From positions 11,932,094-11,996,093 of the forward strand of contig CM063255.1 in NCBI GenBank assembly GCA_032158295.1: DNA of 64,000 nucleotides, in the 5' to 3' direction. The position numbers and the translations under genes were made by a program. Numbering within the stretch: the stretch's first letter is position 1; the number at the start of each line of letters is the position of its first letter. Below the pieces are notes generated by a model that was given only the letters and a program-made list of their open reading frames with translations, was not told the DNA's origin and made no database searches. The DNA is from Pycnopodia helianthoides (lineage: Eukaryota; Echinodermata; Asteroidea; Forcipulatida; Asteriidae). Positions 1 through 13,000 of this stretch are shown here, piece by piece.

Positions 1-204
1 GTTTTGCGTACAGTAAAGTAATGGTAGTGGTACTTAAAACATGGCCGCACCACCCGCGCGACGAGTCACGCAACTTGGCTAGTGCGTCCTCTAGTTCTTA
101 TATATAACTCTATGACATTAATGTAGATCAATGGCTGACTCAGAAGGACTGGGCAAGTTTATAAATCTGGATCGAATGTTCGTGTGATACAGATATCTCT
201 TCTC
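1..204. other. no recognisable gene
   Basis: A TATATATAA run lies near 99-107 and a short ATG ORF of about 18 codons starts at 131 and closes before 190. Nothing here matches a protein family that I recognise. The apparent strong splice donor at about 206 belongs to the inverted-repeat end of the neighbouring element, so I do not call an exon. Confidence 0.4.
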
Positions 205-727
205 CAGTAAGTCGGTATCGTGCACACTTTACGACCAGTGTTGTGGTCAAAAGTTAAACATTTAATTGTATCGAATTACCAACACAGATGAATTTTCATG
301 CTCCAGTAATTCGTGTTGCGGACAGAAATTCTTGTTGCGATATCGCACTTCGTTAAACCATAGAGAAAGGACCTTTCTCTATGGTTAAACAAATAAACGT
401 CGGCAATCAAGACTAGGACCAGTCTAAAGTTAGACTTGTATGTAAGTCGTTAAATGTTTGTCGCTGTGATAGTGTTCCGACTCTCTCCGCGAATCTCGCG
501 ACACTGGTGATGTTCTGCGAGACTGATAGCCTCTGCAAGACTACTAACTCGTGCGGAGCAGCCGTTTCGCTATCGTCACGTCAGATATTTTAAACGACTT
601 GTCCACAACTCTAGTCTAACGTTAAATCGGCAGCATGCATGACTTGTATTGTCCTGGCACGTGAGGGCGCTCGTTACTCAACTAATGCTCGAATTTTGGT
701 CGCAAAGTGTGCACGATACCGACACTG
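205..727. mobile_element. TIR-bounded non-autonomous DNA element, about 520 bp
   Basis: The ends are long inverted repeats. The left end (205-236) carries GTCGGTATCGTGCACACTTT, and the right end (695-727) carries its exact reverse complement inside a match of about 30 bp. Read inwards both ends start CAGT. The interior is CpG-rich, has no long ORF, and holds a near-perfect hairpin at 354-397. CAGTG-type ends recall hAT elements, but no 8-bp target duplication is evident, so the superfamily is open. Confidence 0.7.
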
Positions 728-1019
728 TATTCCTTCACAATTATTCATACGAAGTGGGAGGCAAGGTTCGCAAGATCAGTAAGGAGCCTTGCACAGTCTC
801 CAAATAGTATTATTGGTAATAGAAGAAGCTCTTCATACTGCCCAAGCAATGGACCACACGTGAGCCCAACAAGAGTGTGCAGTGTGTGAATGTTTGAACT
901 ACAACTGCAAGTACAGAGGTTTTCTCATTTAAAAAGTCCGCGTTACGTTAGCCTGAATATCTTACGTCAAACTCTGAGGCTCGTGAATAACGCCAGATGG
1001 ACCTTTCTATTGCAACGTC

Positions 1020-1300
1020 ACAGCCCGAGTTTTTGCCAACCAAGGTTGGAAAACTATGGAAAGCCATAAATGCAAAACAAAAACAGATAGCCACAGTTTT
1101 TAACAATGTTACACAAATATTCCAAATAGTGTTGAATTTGTTGAAAACAAAGCAACCAATTATGAGAGCTACTTTACTTAATTGAAAGTTTGCAGAAAAT
1201 GTTGAATTTTTTTGAAACATCTGTTATCACGATTGGCTGTTTTGCTAACATTCGGCCTTCCATGCCAACCAGCGCGGTTTGTTTATCAACAATGTAAAGG
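1020..1300 (+). repeat. interspersed repeat V, copy 1
   Basis: The segment matches 52480-52740 in the same orientation. Shared blocks include GTTGGAAAACTATGG, AAGCCATAAATGCAAA, GAAAGTTTGCAGAAA, GCTAACATTCGGCC and GCGGTTTGTTTATCAACA, in the same order and spacing. Spot comparison suggests roughly 80% identity. There is no coding potential shared by the two copies, and the class of repeat is unknown. Confidence 0.75.
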
Positions 1301-4300
1301 TCTATACCGACCTTGAGCACCTGGCAGGCCCCTGCCAGATGCACCTTTGACCTCAGATCCGCATCATTTCTGTAAATAAACTTTCTCTTGAACGTCGCCA
1401 TCTCGTTTTGCTGGTGTCTGAATTGATGGTCTTAACCTCACATGTACAAATAATGTTATTTTTTGTAAAAAGTAATTATCCGGAAAGCCATGGGTATTTC
1501 AAAATCGGGTCTACATAAAATCTAGATTTCTCAAACAAGTATACAGTGCGCAACATCTTCACCGTTTTGTTTTAACTTTTGAGGAAAAAACGTCGGCTTT
1601 GCATGCCCGACATATTATTGGTTTTGGGGAAAGATGTAACACAATCTCGTCCTCTGCAGATCCAGCAGACAACCAACATGCGTAAATGACATCAAATTCG
1701 GCGATCACGCTTACGTCAAAGAAAACCAGTTATTTAAGGAATTTTTAGCAAGTTCATACCAGGTTACTAATTCGCAATCGAAATAAGCTACGGTGATTAC
1801 AATTAGATGGTTTTTAAATGTCATTTGTCTGGACTCAGTGACAGTAGGTCAAATGAGGAATATCTCCGGTGGATTTATTCTGGGTCTGTTTAATAAGAAC
1901 TTATTGAAATCAATCAAATTTCCGGATAGTAGCTTATCACACACATTGATTTTAAAGCTAACATGTATCAAAAATAACTTCCAGTTTCAAGTCGTTCAAT
2001 TGTGTTTTTCCACCGAAGTGAAAGTCACCTCAAAACAAGTGTAATTAAATACCATAGCCTATTAATACCAAGCTGTATTAAGCAAGAACTACTGTACCAA
2101 GCTGAACAAATTTATTCGCAAAGCCAAAATTAACTGGTAACCTGTTGCAACCAATGTAAATTACAGGGTATTTTGACAGGAAACCACATACATGTACTTT
2201 GCTAACCAGCTTAATACATGTACAAATAAACTTCCATGAAACCAAATTACAAGTACGAGACAAGGTTCACTCAGATTGCTTTTTATTATTGTTAATAATT
2301 AATAATCATCCACTAGTTAAACTAATTAGAGCATCCCAATCTGACAATTCCCGCCCCCCCCCTTTTTTAAGTGTGTTTGTCGGCCTAGATTTATAATGGC
2401 CGAGCCAAATTACAGCTGAATTAAAATACAGTAACAAATTCAACCCTTACTCTTTTTTCGCCATTCTTTTCAATGCATCCTAATGTTCAATTTTATTTTG
2501 AGATTTAAAACTTCTGGGAAAGGCAGGAACAAAATTTGCAATTCTAAAGGAGGCAAAGGAAATTTACATTAATTTTTAAAATTCCCTATTAATGTAATTT
2601 GTTACAACAGAAAAAAAACGAAATTGGTGTCTGACACAACTACACGTGTAATCACGTATTAAGTAATTACACAAAACAATGAACTCTTTGAGAATTGTGA
2701 AGATAGTTTAAAATTCAGTTGCATTCTACCCCACATGGCACTACAATTCTAGCGATGTCATGGACACTATTGAAAGCACCAGACCGTTAGACCACAATCT
2801 GTTTTTCATATAGGATGGCCATTGTAGTATGACTACTACATGTATACTAAATTTCCTTGAAACCAAATCAGCAGCATGATCTATTTAGAGCAACATTTCT
2901 TTGGCAGAATTGGCTAGAATTAACAGTTGTTGGAGGCTGCCATCTTGAAAGCAACTAGCCTTATTTCAACTTGACACCCTAGTATTCAGCTTATTCAAGT
3001 TTGGACAACTTCCTATTTGAAACAGAAACTTTGAGATAGAAAGGAAAACAAACAAACAAAATCCCGACCTCCATATTCCAGGCTGCAAAGTTAATTCCAG
3101 TTTATCAATGATGAAAATGTGTGATAAGTTAACCCCATCTGGCTATTGGCTAGGTATATTACCCTTACACATAAGAAACTACAAAGGGTTATGACATCAG
3201 GTAAAAGGAACTCAACTATTTAAGGATTTGTTTATAACAATTCTGAGTCTACTGTCCAGTCCATATCAAATAATACTCATTTTGTGTACTTCACTGGTTC
3301 AATTCTTGTTAAAAATTAACACAATAAAATCATATTTGCATACACATAAAACCAATATAAAACAAAAGTGTCTTAACTTAAAAGCGACATGATATGACAA
3401 ACTGTGCTTTCACCCATAGTAAATTATGCAGACAATGACAGATGTTCAAGTTGGACAAGACTGAATAACCATGGCCAAAGGAACACGATACAAGTTGAGA
3501 CACATATAATTGGGTCACCTTTCATCTTGTCCATGTGGCACAACACTCCCCTAGTGTTCAACACACGTAAACTATCATTTAACAAGCCACAGAAGATTTC
3601 TCCACTAATTACCACAGTTGCACTTCTTTTTGGAATTTCTTGGCCGAGGCCATCTCCCAATCAAGCTGCAGTACATTGTTTCGACTGCAGTTTGCCAATG
3701 GCCTGGTTATATGCAACTGCAAGTACGTAATGATGGATTACAATTGTTTAAGTTTTTGAAGCTAAGTTACTGATTGGTTTAAAAAGTTACCACTAAAGTT
3801 ATTCCACCCAGAATTGAAAACAGAAAGAATGGTCCAAGCTTGATACTTGCTGAACAAAATACCTACCAGGTATTTACCCCCTGCTGGGTGCTCTACATTG
3901 CCACAAAAACAACAATGTGAAAATGTTGAACAGAGTTTTCTGACAAGTGAGACCAGTGTTTTGAACAGTAACTTCTGTCCATGTTGAAGGATGGATTTAT
4001 TCAAACTTGATCCAATTTCATAAAACTATTATCTGGTTTAGCGCACTAACGAGCTAAGCACATAGTAATGTCGCTTAGCATGCAAAATTAAATGCTACCA
4101 TTTGAAATGCTGTGTAGTGGACATAGGTTGTCACTGGTTCACAGCTTGGTTCTGTTAAGTAGATATAATTTCTGCATTCAAACTTGATGAAATTGGACCA
4201 TGTAAGACTGACAGAAATATCAAAAAATCAACTATTTCTTTAAAGACTGGTCTCAAGACTTCATTTTACCATTCTCAAGCCTGGTCCATACTTGGCTAAT

Positions 4301-4954
4301 GTATTTGGAATCAGTATAATGCACCTCCAAACTAAAAAGTTCCATGTTGAATGACAATAAGTTGAACACTTTAAACTTGTGCCAATTTTTTAAGAGTAAA
4401 TTTTGGCGTCATATTTTGCATTAACTGTATAAACAGGTCTTAGTCATACCCAATGAGCTAAATGTTGATCGAAAAAACCAACAATAACATGGGGCTGCTG
4501 AACCACCACCAATGCCCTTAATGTTGTAGTAGAATTTCTGCTGCATGCATTTTACCAAATATGCTGCTTTTTAGGGACAGTGACCTTGCCCACACAATAC
4601 TCAATTCCAGGCATGCTACAGTAAACTACATGTAAATAATCAAAGGTGCTGTGCAGTGCACTTAAAATTACTAATGTTCTCAATTACACAACCACCCCAC
4701 ACTGGCATCAATGCCTTTGGATGGGGCTTTTGTAACCCCCCCCCCCAATTGTACTCAAGTTTAAGGGTTTACATGCCACAACACAATAAAATCAACTGTC
4801 TCCTTACCAGTGATCAATTAATTAAGATCTAAGCTGAATTTCATAATGCTGTAAAAATCGGTAACATAATGTAAATGCCAAACAAAGATTAAGCTGTAAA
4901 ACAGCCATATTATGAATGCATCTTTCTTTTTCCAAAGCCCGATTTGTTTCCACG
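1301..4954. other. no gene recognised; intergenic
   Basis: AT-rich unique-looking sequence with only short open frames, none with a recognisable motif or convincing splice pattern. It contains a C tract (around 4738-4746) and scattered ACATGTAC motifs. Confidence 0.5.
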
Positions 4955-5350
4955 TTCAGGGCTCGAATTTGGGGGAAAAATCCCCAAGACTACAGGACTT
5001 GTATTTCAAAGTTTTTACTGGACCAGAAATAATCTTACAAGACCAGATTCAAACTGAGGAAAGACTTTCTTGCACAGTTTAACTTGCATTTAATTGAACA
5101 AGCACTAAGACATATAAGAGAAGATTTACCTCATTTGTCTTTAAGGGTATTAAGTTTATTTCAAATCGTTACTCAAAGTCAACATTTGAACATAATTTGT
5201 TTCTGTTCAAGATATTATAGAGTGAGGTACAGGAACTGTTATTGAATTGAAAACACAAGACTGCCGGACTTGTCCGGTCATGAGTTTACTGGCCCAATGC
5301 TAAAATCACTGGCCTCGGGCCTGCGGTCCACTGTCAAATTCGAGCCCTGA
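4955..5350 (+). repeat. interspersed repeat R, copy 1
   Basis: Bounded by inverted CAGGGCTCGAATT (about 4959) and AATTCGAGCCCTG (ending about 5350). The inner right part, with GAGTTTACTGGCCCAATGCT and GGCCTCGGGCCTG, matches the reverse complement of the copy at 35533-35868. The foldback-like ends and two dispersed copies support a non-autonomous element. Confidence 0.65.
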
Positions 5351-5894
5351 CGTTACAAACTGGGCACACGTCAGCAAAGTACCCACCAGCAGAATCAGTT
5401 GGCATGATTACCTATGCTCAACAAATCAATATGATGAGCCTAATTGTTTGTTTAGTGGCCGACGTATATCAAGCTGTACTCGCATGCTTTTGCTGCCCGT
5501 AAATATGGAAAGAAAATCTGAAGAATTTGTTGATTTTCCAATCTAAAAGATGATAAGGGATATTTTGAACAGAAACAAGTGTTACAGACCTGCCTCGTGA
5601 TGTAGCTATCTTATTTAGCATCCATTTGACTTTAGAAATTGAACCAGAAGAATGCAAAGTTCATCAATATTTGCTAGGCTAGGCTAATCACGAATGCAAA
5701 GCAACAAGTGGCAAAAACCACCTTTTTGTGAATTTCGACTAAACTTGCACGTGTGATATGAAACTGGGTTTCTTTGTTGGCAGACTTTGTGGGTTTCCAC
5801 AGCAGACAGATTGGAAATGAGGATCCAGTATTCTCATGATTCTACTTCTATTATACAAAGACATAGTCAAGGGATGCTAGATGCAGAAAAGTTG

Positions 5895-6215
5895 GCCTTC
5901 TCTTATAGGGTAGAGGCATGGCAGCCATGACACCTTAAGGTCCGTTCTATTAGCAAGTCAAATAATGAACCACAAGGGAAACTGACTGGGTAAATTTCAA
6001 ATAGTTTGGGGTTGAACAAAGAAAAATGGACTAGAGCGGGATTTGAACCAACGACCTCCGGATTAACGTACCGGCGCTGTACCAACTGAGCCATCTAGTC
6101 CTATGTTGGCAGTCTCCCTATTTTGTCAATATCTTTGTTCGCAGGTGCCAGTCAGAAGCCATGCAACCGTTAACTGCCATGTAGCCAGGGATCACACCCA
6201 AGTTTAGTAAGTCAA
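5895..6215 (-). repeat. tRNA-like repeat S, copy 1
   Basis: The minus strand at about 6030-6103 folds roughly like a tRNA, with a box-A-like TGGCTCAGTTGG and a box-B GGTTCAAATCC. The pairing is imperfect and the residue before the would-be GTT anticodon is C rather than T. The sequence on both sides is shared with 61165-61400: upstream GGGTGTGATCCCTGGCT and TTGACAAAATAGGGAGAC, downstream ATTTTTCTTTGTTCAACC. It is therefore a repeat (SINE-like or tRNA-containing) and not an isolated tRNA gene. Confidence 0.7.
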
Positions 6216-7075
6216 CGAATACAATATAGGCAAACACTTAGTTTTTGTTAATGAAAGCATGAGCCATTGCAACGAGAAAGGCAACTCCGCTGATTTTCAG
6301 TTTCTTGCGAAAATCCTAGATGTATAATTTGGCCAATGTATTCCCTTTGTGCTTCCACTATCTGTTTGAGCTGCTCGGTTGCATGGTTTGTACTTACCAG
6401 CATGATAGAGGATAACAGTGTTTTTAGGTGATACAAACTCGGACCTACAAATATAGAGTGGGGGGGGGGAACTGAACTCAAATACCCCAAATTGAAAATA
6501 CTTGTTCAAATTGCATGATCAATTAGCTTTAAACAGCATTCATGTGTTTTAGCCAACAACATTTCATTTAATTCCCATCTTAAGCAGCTTATCTCTTGCG
6601 TGTTCTCGCAAAACTTCAAGTGCGAATTCAGGGAGTGGCTCCAAGTGGTCTGGAACCCTCCATGGCCTTAACAACTTCTTGAACTATCTGTTTCCTTTTT
6701 GTAACCTTTAAACTTGCAGCATCACATCTAGCCGTAATCTCACTACAAACTGTTAAGTTGAGCCTCATCAGCTGTAAAAAAAAAAACCTCCTACAACTCT
6801 TACTATTGATTGTTAAAGTGTGCTTATTGCAATCCATTCTTTTGTAAGGCTACCCTTATCCAGGCCTCCAATTTCGCACCAGGTGCTGTGGGTGCCCTTA
6901 AAAACCTTCAATACAAATTCAAATTTTCCTCATTGGGTGCCCTTCATTTTGGGGGAATTGCCGTGCCCTTTTGAACACGAAGTTCGAGGCTTGATTATCT
7001 GAAAGAGCACTACGTCTGATCATGTACAACTTACTGTTGCCCACTTACCTATAATCATCAAGACCCTCTTACAAT
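6216..7075. other. no gene; includes degenerate GGCCT-family repeat
   Basis: A G tract sits near 6460. At about 6860-7000 the wording GGTGCCCTTAAAAACCTT and TTTTCCTCATTGGGTGCCC resembles the GGCCTGGAATTT repeat family found at 15690, 22895 and 60479, but it is diverged. Confidence 0.4.
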
Positions 7076-7477
7076 GTTATACAAATATTGACTGCTTCGA
7101 GTGCTATGGTTAAAACAACGACGCCCGAGGTGATCCCCGGCGCGTTCTATTTTCCCGAGGTGAAGCCGAGGGAAAATAGATCGCTCTGGGGATCACCGAG
7201 GCCGTCGTAGTTTTAACCTTAGCACGAGTAAAAGCAGTCAATATTTGTTTTATAACACCCCTACAAAAGACGTCTAGGTACCATGAAGCTGCTGTTGCTA
7301 TGGGTGTAGCACATTGGTTGCCATGTGATAGTACATCGGTTGCCATGTGATAGTGCATCGGCGGCCGTGTGATAGTACCGCGCGGTTCACGCGCGGTTTC
7401 TAGTAAAACTAAGACATATCATGTGACGCGCTCTAAACCAATCAAAAGGCAGAATATTTATAAGGGGTGTTATAATA
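7076..7477 (-). mobile_element. non-autonomous relative of the Crypton-like element
   Basis: Read on the minus strand it starts TATTATAACACCCCTT and continues with TTGATTGG, then AGAGCGCGTCACATG. These blocks are in the same order as in the 5' part of the recombinase element (32541 and 33612 copies). It ends with a long palindrome (7076-7261) whose arms carry ACAAATATTGACTGC and GGTGATCCCC. The recombinase element ends with the same arms at 35403-35527. About 400 bp and no ORF, so this looks like an internally deleted derivative. Confidence 0.65.
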
Positions 7478-7847
7478 TTTGTTTACCCTCCTCTCGATCC
7501 GCACCTGAACTTTGTGCAATTTCTTTTAAGGAATAGGTCTAACTAAAAAATTACCAAGTGTGCTGTGAATTGGGGACAATGTGTTTTCAAGGACTAATGA
7601 TGAGGACGCTTTTACCTCCCTCTATCTATAACCAAACAATAACCAGTAAAGAAAAAAGGACAACTTTTAACTGGAATCCAAATATGAACCATTCAATTGA
7701 CTATCACTTAATACCATTAAGATGGCTTTGTAATGACACCAAAGCAGGAACATCTTAAAATTTGGTAATCAAACACATAGCAATGACTTCTAAAAAATCT
7801 GAGAAAAAAAAACATCTTCTGTTCTGTTGGTTACAGATAAACTCAGT

Positions 7848-8060
7848 ATAGACCGTATTGAATAACCCCTTTGTTGCTGTGAAAGTCGCCATCTTGTACG
7901 GCAAACCGTATGCGCGTCTAAATGCGTACATCAATGAAGCACGCAGCGTTCCCGGTTTGATTTCTACGGCACAGGTACGCAAACGTACACGCACAAGCTC
8001 ACAGACGCCATGTTGTAGGGCAGGTTTTTGAATGGTGAAGTCATATTCAATACGGTCTAT
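7848..8060. repeat. foldback element, 213 bp
   Basis: Bounded by TATAGACCGTATTGAATA at the left and its near reverse complement, TATTCAATACGGTCTAT, at the right. The interior is GC-richer than the flanks and CpG-containing. A minus-strand open frame across it is incidental. Confidence 0.6.
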
Positions 8061-8436
8061 TGTACAGCTACATGTAACTGCATGCCTACCATCTTTATGA
8101 GAGTCAACAAGTTTGGTGTACGCTCATCAAAACAGCATCATGCCTGAAATTTCTTGGAGGTCTTGCTTCATTACCCAGATTTTACCCCTCAATGTTCCTA
8201 TTGTTGCCTTGTTTCTATTATTTGTGTGCAAGTCTCCTTTTCACAACTCTGAAAAGTGTCCCCAAAACCATACGGATAAAACGCCAGGCCCGCTGCATGG
8301 TTCATAAATGTTGCTGACCACATTTTTGGAAAAGAAACATTGCAAGTACAATACCTCCTAGTGTCCCTACTAATAGTTCATGCAACATGAATTATCATGG
8401 TAATGCAGTCCCACACAAGAAAAGTAAAGAATTATT

Positions 8437-10073
8437 TTTATTCTGACTGGAAGTATTGATGAATATGTAGATTTTCTAGTTGAACACACCCACTATCTGA
8501 AGCAAGCAATTTCCCTGAAGAAGTAGAGAGAGAGTAGACCACCTGCAGACTGGAGACTGTTGAAATCCAATTAACAGCACAACTTGCAAAATGAACCTTT
8601 CAGAAAATGTCTTGACAACAACGGCTCACTCAAACTGATGATCCGATGGATGAAAAAAAAGAACAGACCTGCAGCACACAGGTAGAAGAGTCATGACTTC
8701 ATGTGCTGTATAGTATTCACTATGCCTAAAGAAAGGCTGTTTCTTGGCTCCAGAGTAGGTCTACTCTAGAGTGTGCTTCGGTATGCAGAGGTAGTAGACT
8801 TTTCGAGATTTGGAAGTGAAGGCTTTGTGGAGATTTCTGCAAAAACCTCGCACAGCGAACTTCTGAAGTCTTTAAAGATTCTTTTAAAGAGCTGTTTCTT
8901 TCGTGCCACAAGTGTGACCGCTGGGCTGGCGAAGCACTGATGAGAGGGCAATAAAAACAACATGTTGCCGTCGCAACACGCTTTGTGCCAGGAATAGTCT
9001 CCAGCCGTCCAATTTAAAAAACACTGCATTCTTAGTTTTGTTGTCTATTCTTTTGTTTTTTTCCCCAGAGCAAAGCATGTTACTCTTAAAAAAAAATGTT
9101 CCAACAGGTTTCAAAATTGCAAGGAAGAAGGGGATTGAGTGTTTGTATATTCTTGTTCTCACTTACACCTTTCGTTGAGTTCCTTCCATTTGAACCTTGC
9201 TCATTTGAATGTTTTAAATTTGAGTTGCGTTTGGGGATTTTCTCCTCCCTTTTTTGTTTTCACTGAGAGTATTTCTGCACATATTACTGGTCCAAAACTC
9301 ACAACGTAAAAAATACAAGTTACAGTAGTATTTCCAACACTTGGCTCTCACACGCTCCTTTTCCAGTAGTCCTGAAAAATCCTGATTTCTTCCATTATGT
9401 GTTTTTTTTGTTTATAATCCCCGAGCGTTGAACAACTCTCTTGAGAGTTCGTATGAAGAGGCAAAAGCAAAGAAGCATTTAAGCACAATAAAAGGTATAG
9501 TTCCATAATAATTCCTATTTTTCCAACATCCATCTTTAGACGTCCACAAGGAGTAAATAATGTAAAACAAGTTGACTGCTATCCAGCAATGATTATGCAA
9601 CACGGGGATACGACGACCACTCATACAGTTCGTCACTACTTCAATAGTTAATGTTCAATTTCGTTTTTTAATACGTTTGTTTCCCTTTAAAAGTTTTGCA
9701 GAGTTTTCTTTTGTTGTTTTTTCCATTTACGTCCACAATACTAAAACACATGAGTCTTTTTCAGAAGTTTTGGGATTTTTTTTTTCCAATTAGGTACGAC
9801 AAAAATACAGACTAACGATCTTTAATAATTGTTGAAACTTCACAAGTTGAAAGATGCTTCATGATGACTAACTTGCACCACACACTCAGGGTTGCAGAAA
9901 TCTCTGGAGTTCAATCTCAATCCCTATAAGACAACTTCTTGGATCCATAAGAGATAAAGACATAATCCAAGATCCAGATGATTCACCAATCAGATTAGCG
10001 ACATGACGTCTTGCAGATCTTGCACGATCCAATCTGATCCAATCCAAGCATGAGGGGCGTCACCAGAAGAAAT
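8437..10073 (-). other. probable 3' UTR of the YTHDF gene
   Basis: The region lies directly after the reconstructed YTHDF stop codon (complement 10074-10076) and contains no other gene. The first good AATAAA on the minus strand is at complement 8437-8442, which would give a 3' UTR of about 1.6 kb. Long 3' UTRs are common for YTHDF genes. The end point is inferred from the signal only. Confidence 0.45.
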
Positions 10074-13000
10074 TTAGTTCCTGTGCTGGGCCCTGCGGTC
10101 ACGTCCAGACGGCTGACGTAGAAAAGAAAAAACAAGAGAGGATCAGAATCAACCTACATCAATACAAACGTCATTCAAATGTAATTGTATATGCTCAGCA
10201 ACCAATTTTGCATCAACGCTTCTTTCTGCGGAGCAGTCTGCTTAACCTTACTCAGAAAATGGAACATCCCAAGGAAAACTTCTCAATCAAGCCAAGTACC
10301 AGATTCCTGGGTGTCTATCAGGTATCCCGTTTTAAATGTAGCCATCTGTAGATACTTTTTTCTTTCTTATTTACATGTACATGTACTGAAAAGAATTATT
10401 TTGACACCCCACTTTCATGTTCGTATTGGATTATTTGGTCAATAACTGCATTATTGCTACCAGCAATATTATTTATCATTGCCAATTTCAGAAGTGGCAA
10501 ACTCTTTTTGGTGGCTGACCCTCATGTTAAATCAGATCCTGATTTTCTTTTCGGAAATGACAAGAACAGTGAGAAGGAAAATATTGGCAACAATATAAAA
10601 ATCTTTTTTTGAAATTCATGTAATTTGAATGTTTCATGGGATGTTTTCTTTACATTTTCGACAATTGACATGTATCAAGTATTATTTTTAAACTGGCAAA
10701 AGATCCCACAATGAACCATTCCTCAGCCATTTTAGCTACATTTCCCATTAAGCTTCTTCAAAGCTAGAGATCAGATGAACTTGTTTGGGTTACCACATTG
10801 TGCAGCCAATTTGCTGATAAGATATGCAGGTGCTTTTTGCATTGCACTTTACATAATACAAGAGCAGACAAGGGTACTACAAATGTACAATCAAGGACAG
10901 TAGATGAACCAGATTAGTGTACAACTAAGGTTACTACAAGGTGGGTTAAAATTATGAGGACAAATTTCTGATCAATTTTTGTTCAGCTGTGCTCATATAT
11001 TAGATGCTGTTATGAAATTAGCAATGCCTTTCTACAGAAACAAGTTCCACTTTGCAGAAATCTAAATTAAATCCAAAAAAATCTTTATAACAAAATTGAA
11101 TTGTTTAATTGCTAAATTGTACATTGTGTCAAGATGGTCAACCCACTCAACACGCAATGACAAGAACAGGGCCCAATTTCATAGAGCTGCTTAAGCAGAA
11201 AATATTGCTTAACAATTTTCTGCTTATCAGAAATGAGCAGGATACCAGTCAAGAATTGTACATGTGACATGGTAGCTTGGCTGGTAACTTTATTCTGGTT
11301 AGCATAGTTTTGTTGTGCTTAGTTACTTTTTGTGCTTAAGCAGCTCTATGAAATTGGGCCCTGATTAGAGAGCAGCTTTAGTGACAAACTGACAGCGAGC
11401 AGTTCTAGTTGGCATTTATCATGAAACAACAATCAGCTTGTTTACTGTACCTTACGAGCGGTGTCTTCTTCCTGACGCTTTTCATAGTGCCCAAAGTCGT
11501 CAAAAATTGACGTGGTGTGACGGTACGCATGGATGATCTTCAAGACCTGACGCCCTTTATCCAGTGGCACTTCTTGGGTGTCACGAGAGTTTGTCACGGG
11601 CTTATTATCGTTGTTTTCCAGGCGGATATGTCGCAGCTGGCTGTTGGGTACATCCTTGACGTAGACCCAGCGCACATCAAAGCGCCCTTTCCATTTATCC
11701 TGCATCCAGACACCCGTATTGACATTGTAGTCCACCACTGACATCATCTCTGCTACGCCGCAGAAGTGTCCGCTGCCGTTTACGCTGTACAGGAGATAGA
11801 TGGGTCCCTTGCTGGTGCGCTCACGGAATGCACTGTCCAGGCGCTTGTTGCCATGCTCCGTGCTGCACCAAATGCCGTACTTGATAGCGCGGTGGATATC
11901 GTCCTCCGAATAACTCTTGATGATGAACATGCGCGAGTTTTTGATGTCCAGATTGAACGTGTTGGGATTGTAGGTGTTTGATGAACGCAGTTTGTCCAGT
12001 ACAGGGCTGGGTTGGCTGTTCTGTGGGGCAGCTCCACCCATGGCTTGGCCAACTGAGATGGCACTCATTCCTGACGCACCACCGCTACCGTTACCTGCAT
12101 TCCCACTGCTACCACCACCACCACCACCACCACTGCCACCACCACCACCACCACCACCACTGGAACGATTGGCATAACTGTTGCTATTCCCCTGGTTGTT
12201 GCTGCCACTCCAGCGTTGCTGCATTTGCTGGTGTTGATTGGGTGGGTTGCCATGGTTCCTTTGCTGCTGCTGTGATTGTTGAGGCGCACGGTTTTGGTGT
12301 TGCTGCTGCTGTTGTTGCTGCTGTTGCTGCCCAGGGGGTCCACTCTGCTGTCCCTGACCATGTTCCTGCTGCTTATTGGACTGTCCTCCCTGTCCTTGCC
12401 CATGTGATTGGGTTTGGGAATGGGGCGGTTGCTGCACCTGAGGTTGCTGCACAACAGAAGCTGCAGTAGTGGTGGCTGGCTTAGCTCCCTGCTTATCATT
12501 CCCATTCCAAGTTCCAATGGTCATGGTTTGTTTCATGGGTGGGAGCTGAGTCGGTACCGGGGCATGGGATCCAGTCTTGGTTTTCATTTTGGGTTGGGGC
12601 TTGGCCGGTTTGCTAGCAATGGCTGCCCAAGACTGGGGTTTAGCGGCAGTCACTGGGGCTGAGGCAGGGGGAGGGGGAGCCTGTTGCGCCATTGATGATG
12701 TAGTAACTTGCTGTCCACGCACCATTTCTTGCTCTGAGCGCATACCATGAGTGTTCTGTGTCATCACCCCACCAATGGCATTCTGCTTGTCACCCGCTGC
12801 TCCAATATTCAGTCCGGACATTCCCTGTTCCACCGCTTTCATACCATGAGCTTTGCCATCATGCCCATCCAGTCCGTTAATTCCCTGATACCCCCTCTGC
12901 CCCCCTGGAGCCACCTGTTGTTGGGAGGCATTGGGATAACGGGCATAATCGTAGTAAGAAGTCCCCTGTGCTGCTGGTTGGCTGCGCGAGGTCACCTGCT

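Noticed and set aside
131..207. Possible first exon ending at a strong GTAAGT donor
   Set aside because: The donor is part of the inverted-repeat end of the 205-727 element and the ORF closes before it.
1174..1401. 75-codon minus-strand ORF starting MATFKRKF
   Set aside because: About half of it lies in interspersed repeat V; the start context and a weak donor are suggestive but not enough.
6021..6103. Minus-strand tRNA gene (Asn-like)
   Set aside because: The cloverleaf is imperfect, the residue before the anticodon is wrong, and flanks on both sides recur at 61165-61400, so it is a repeat.
11978..12469. 163-codon plus-strand ORF with long His runs
   Set aside because: Antisense shadow of the Gly/Gln-rich part of the YTHDF exon.
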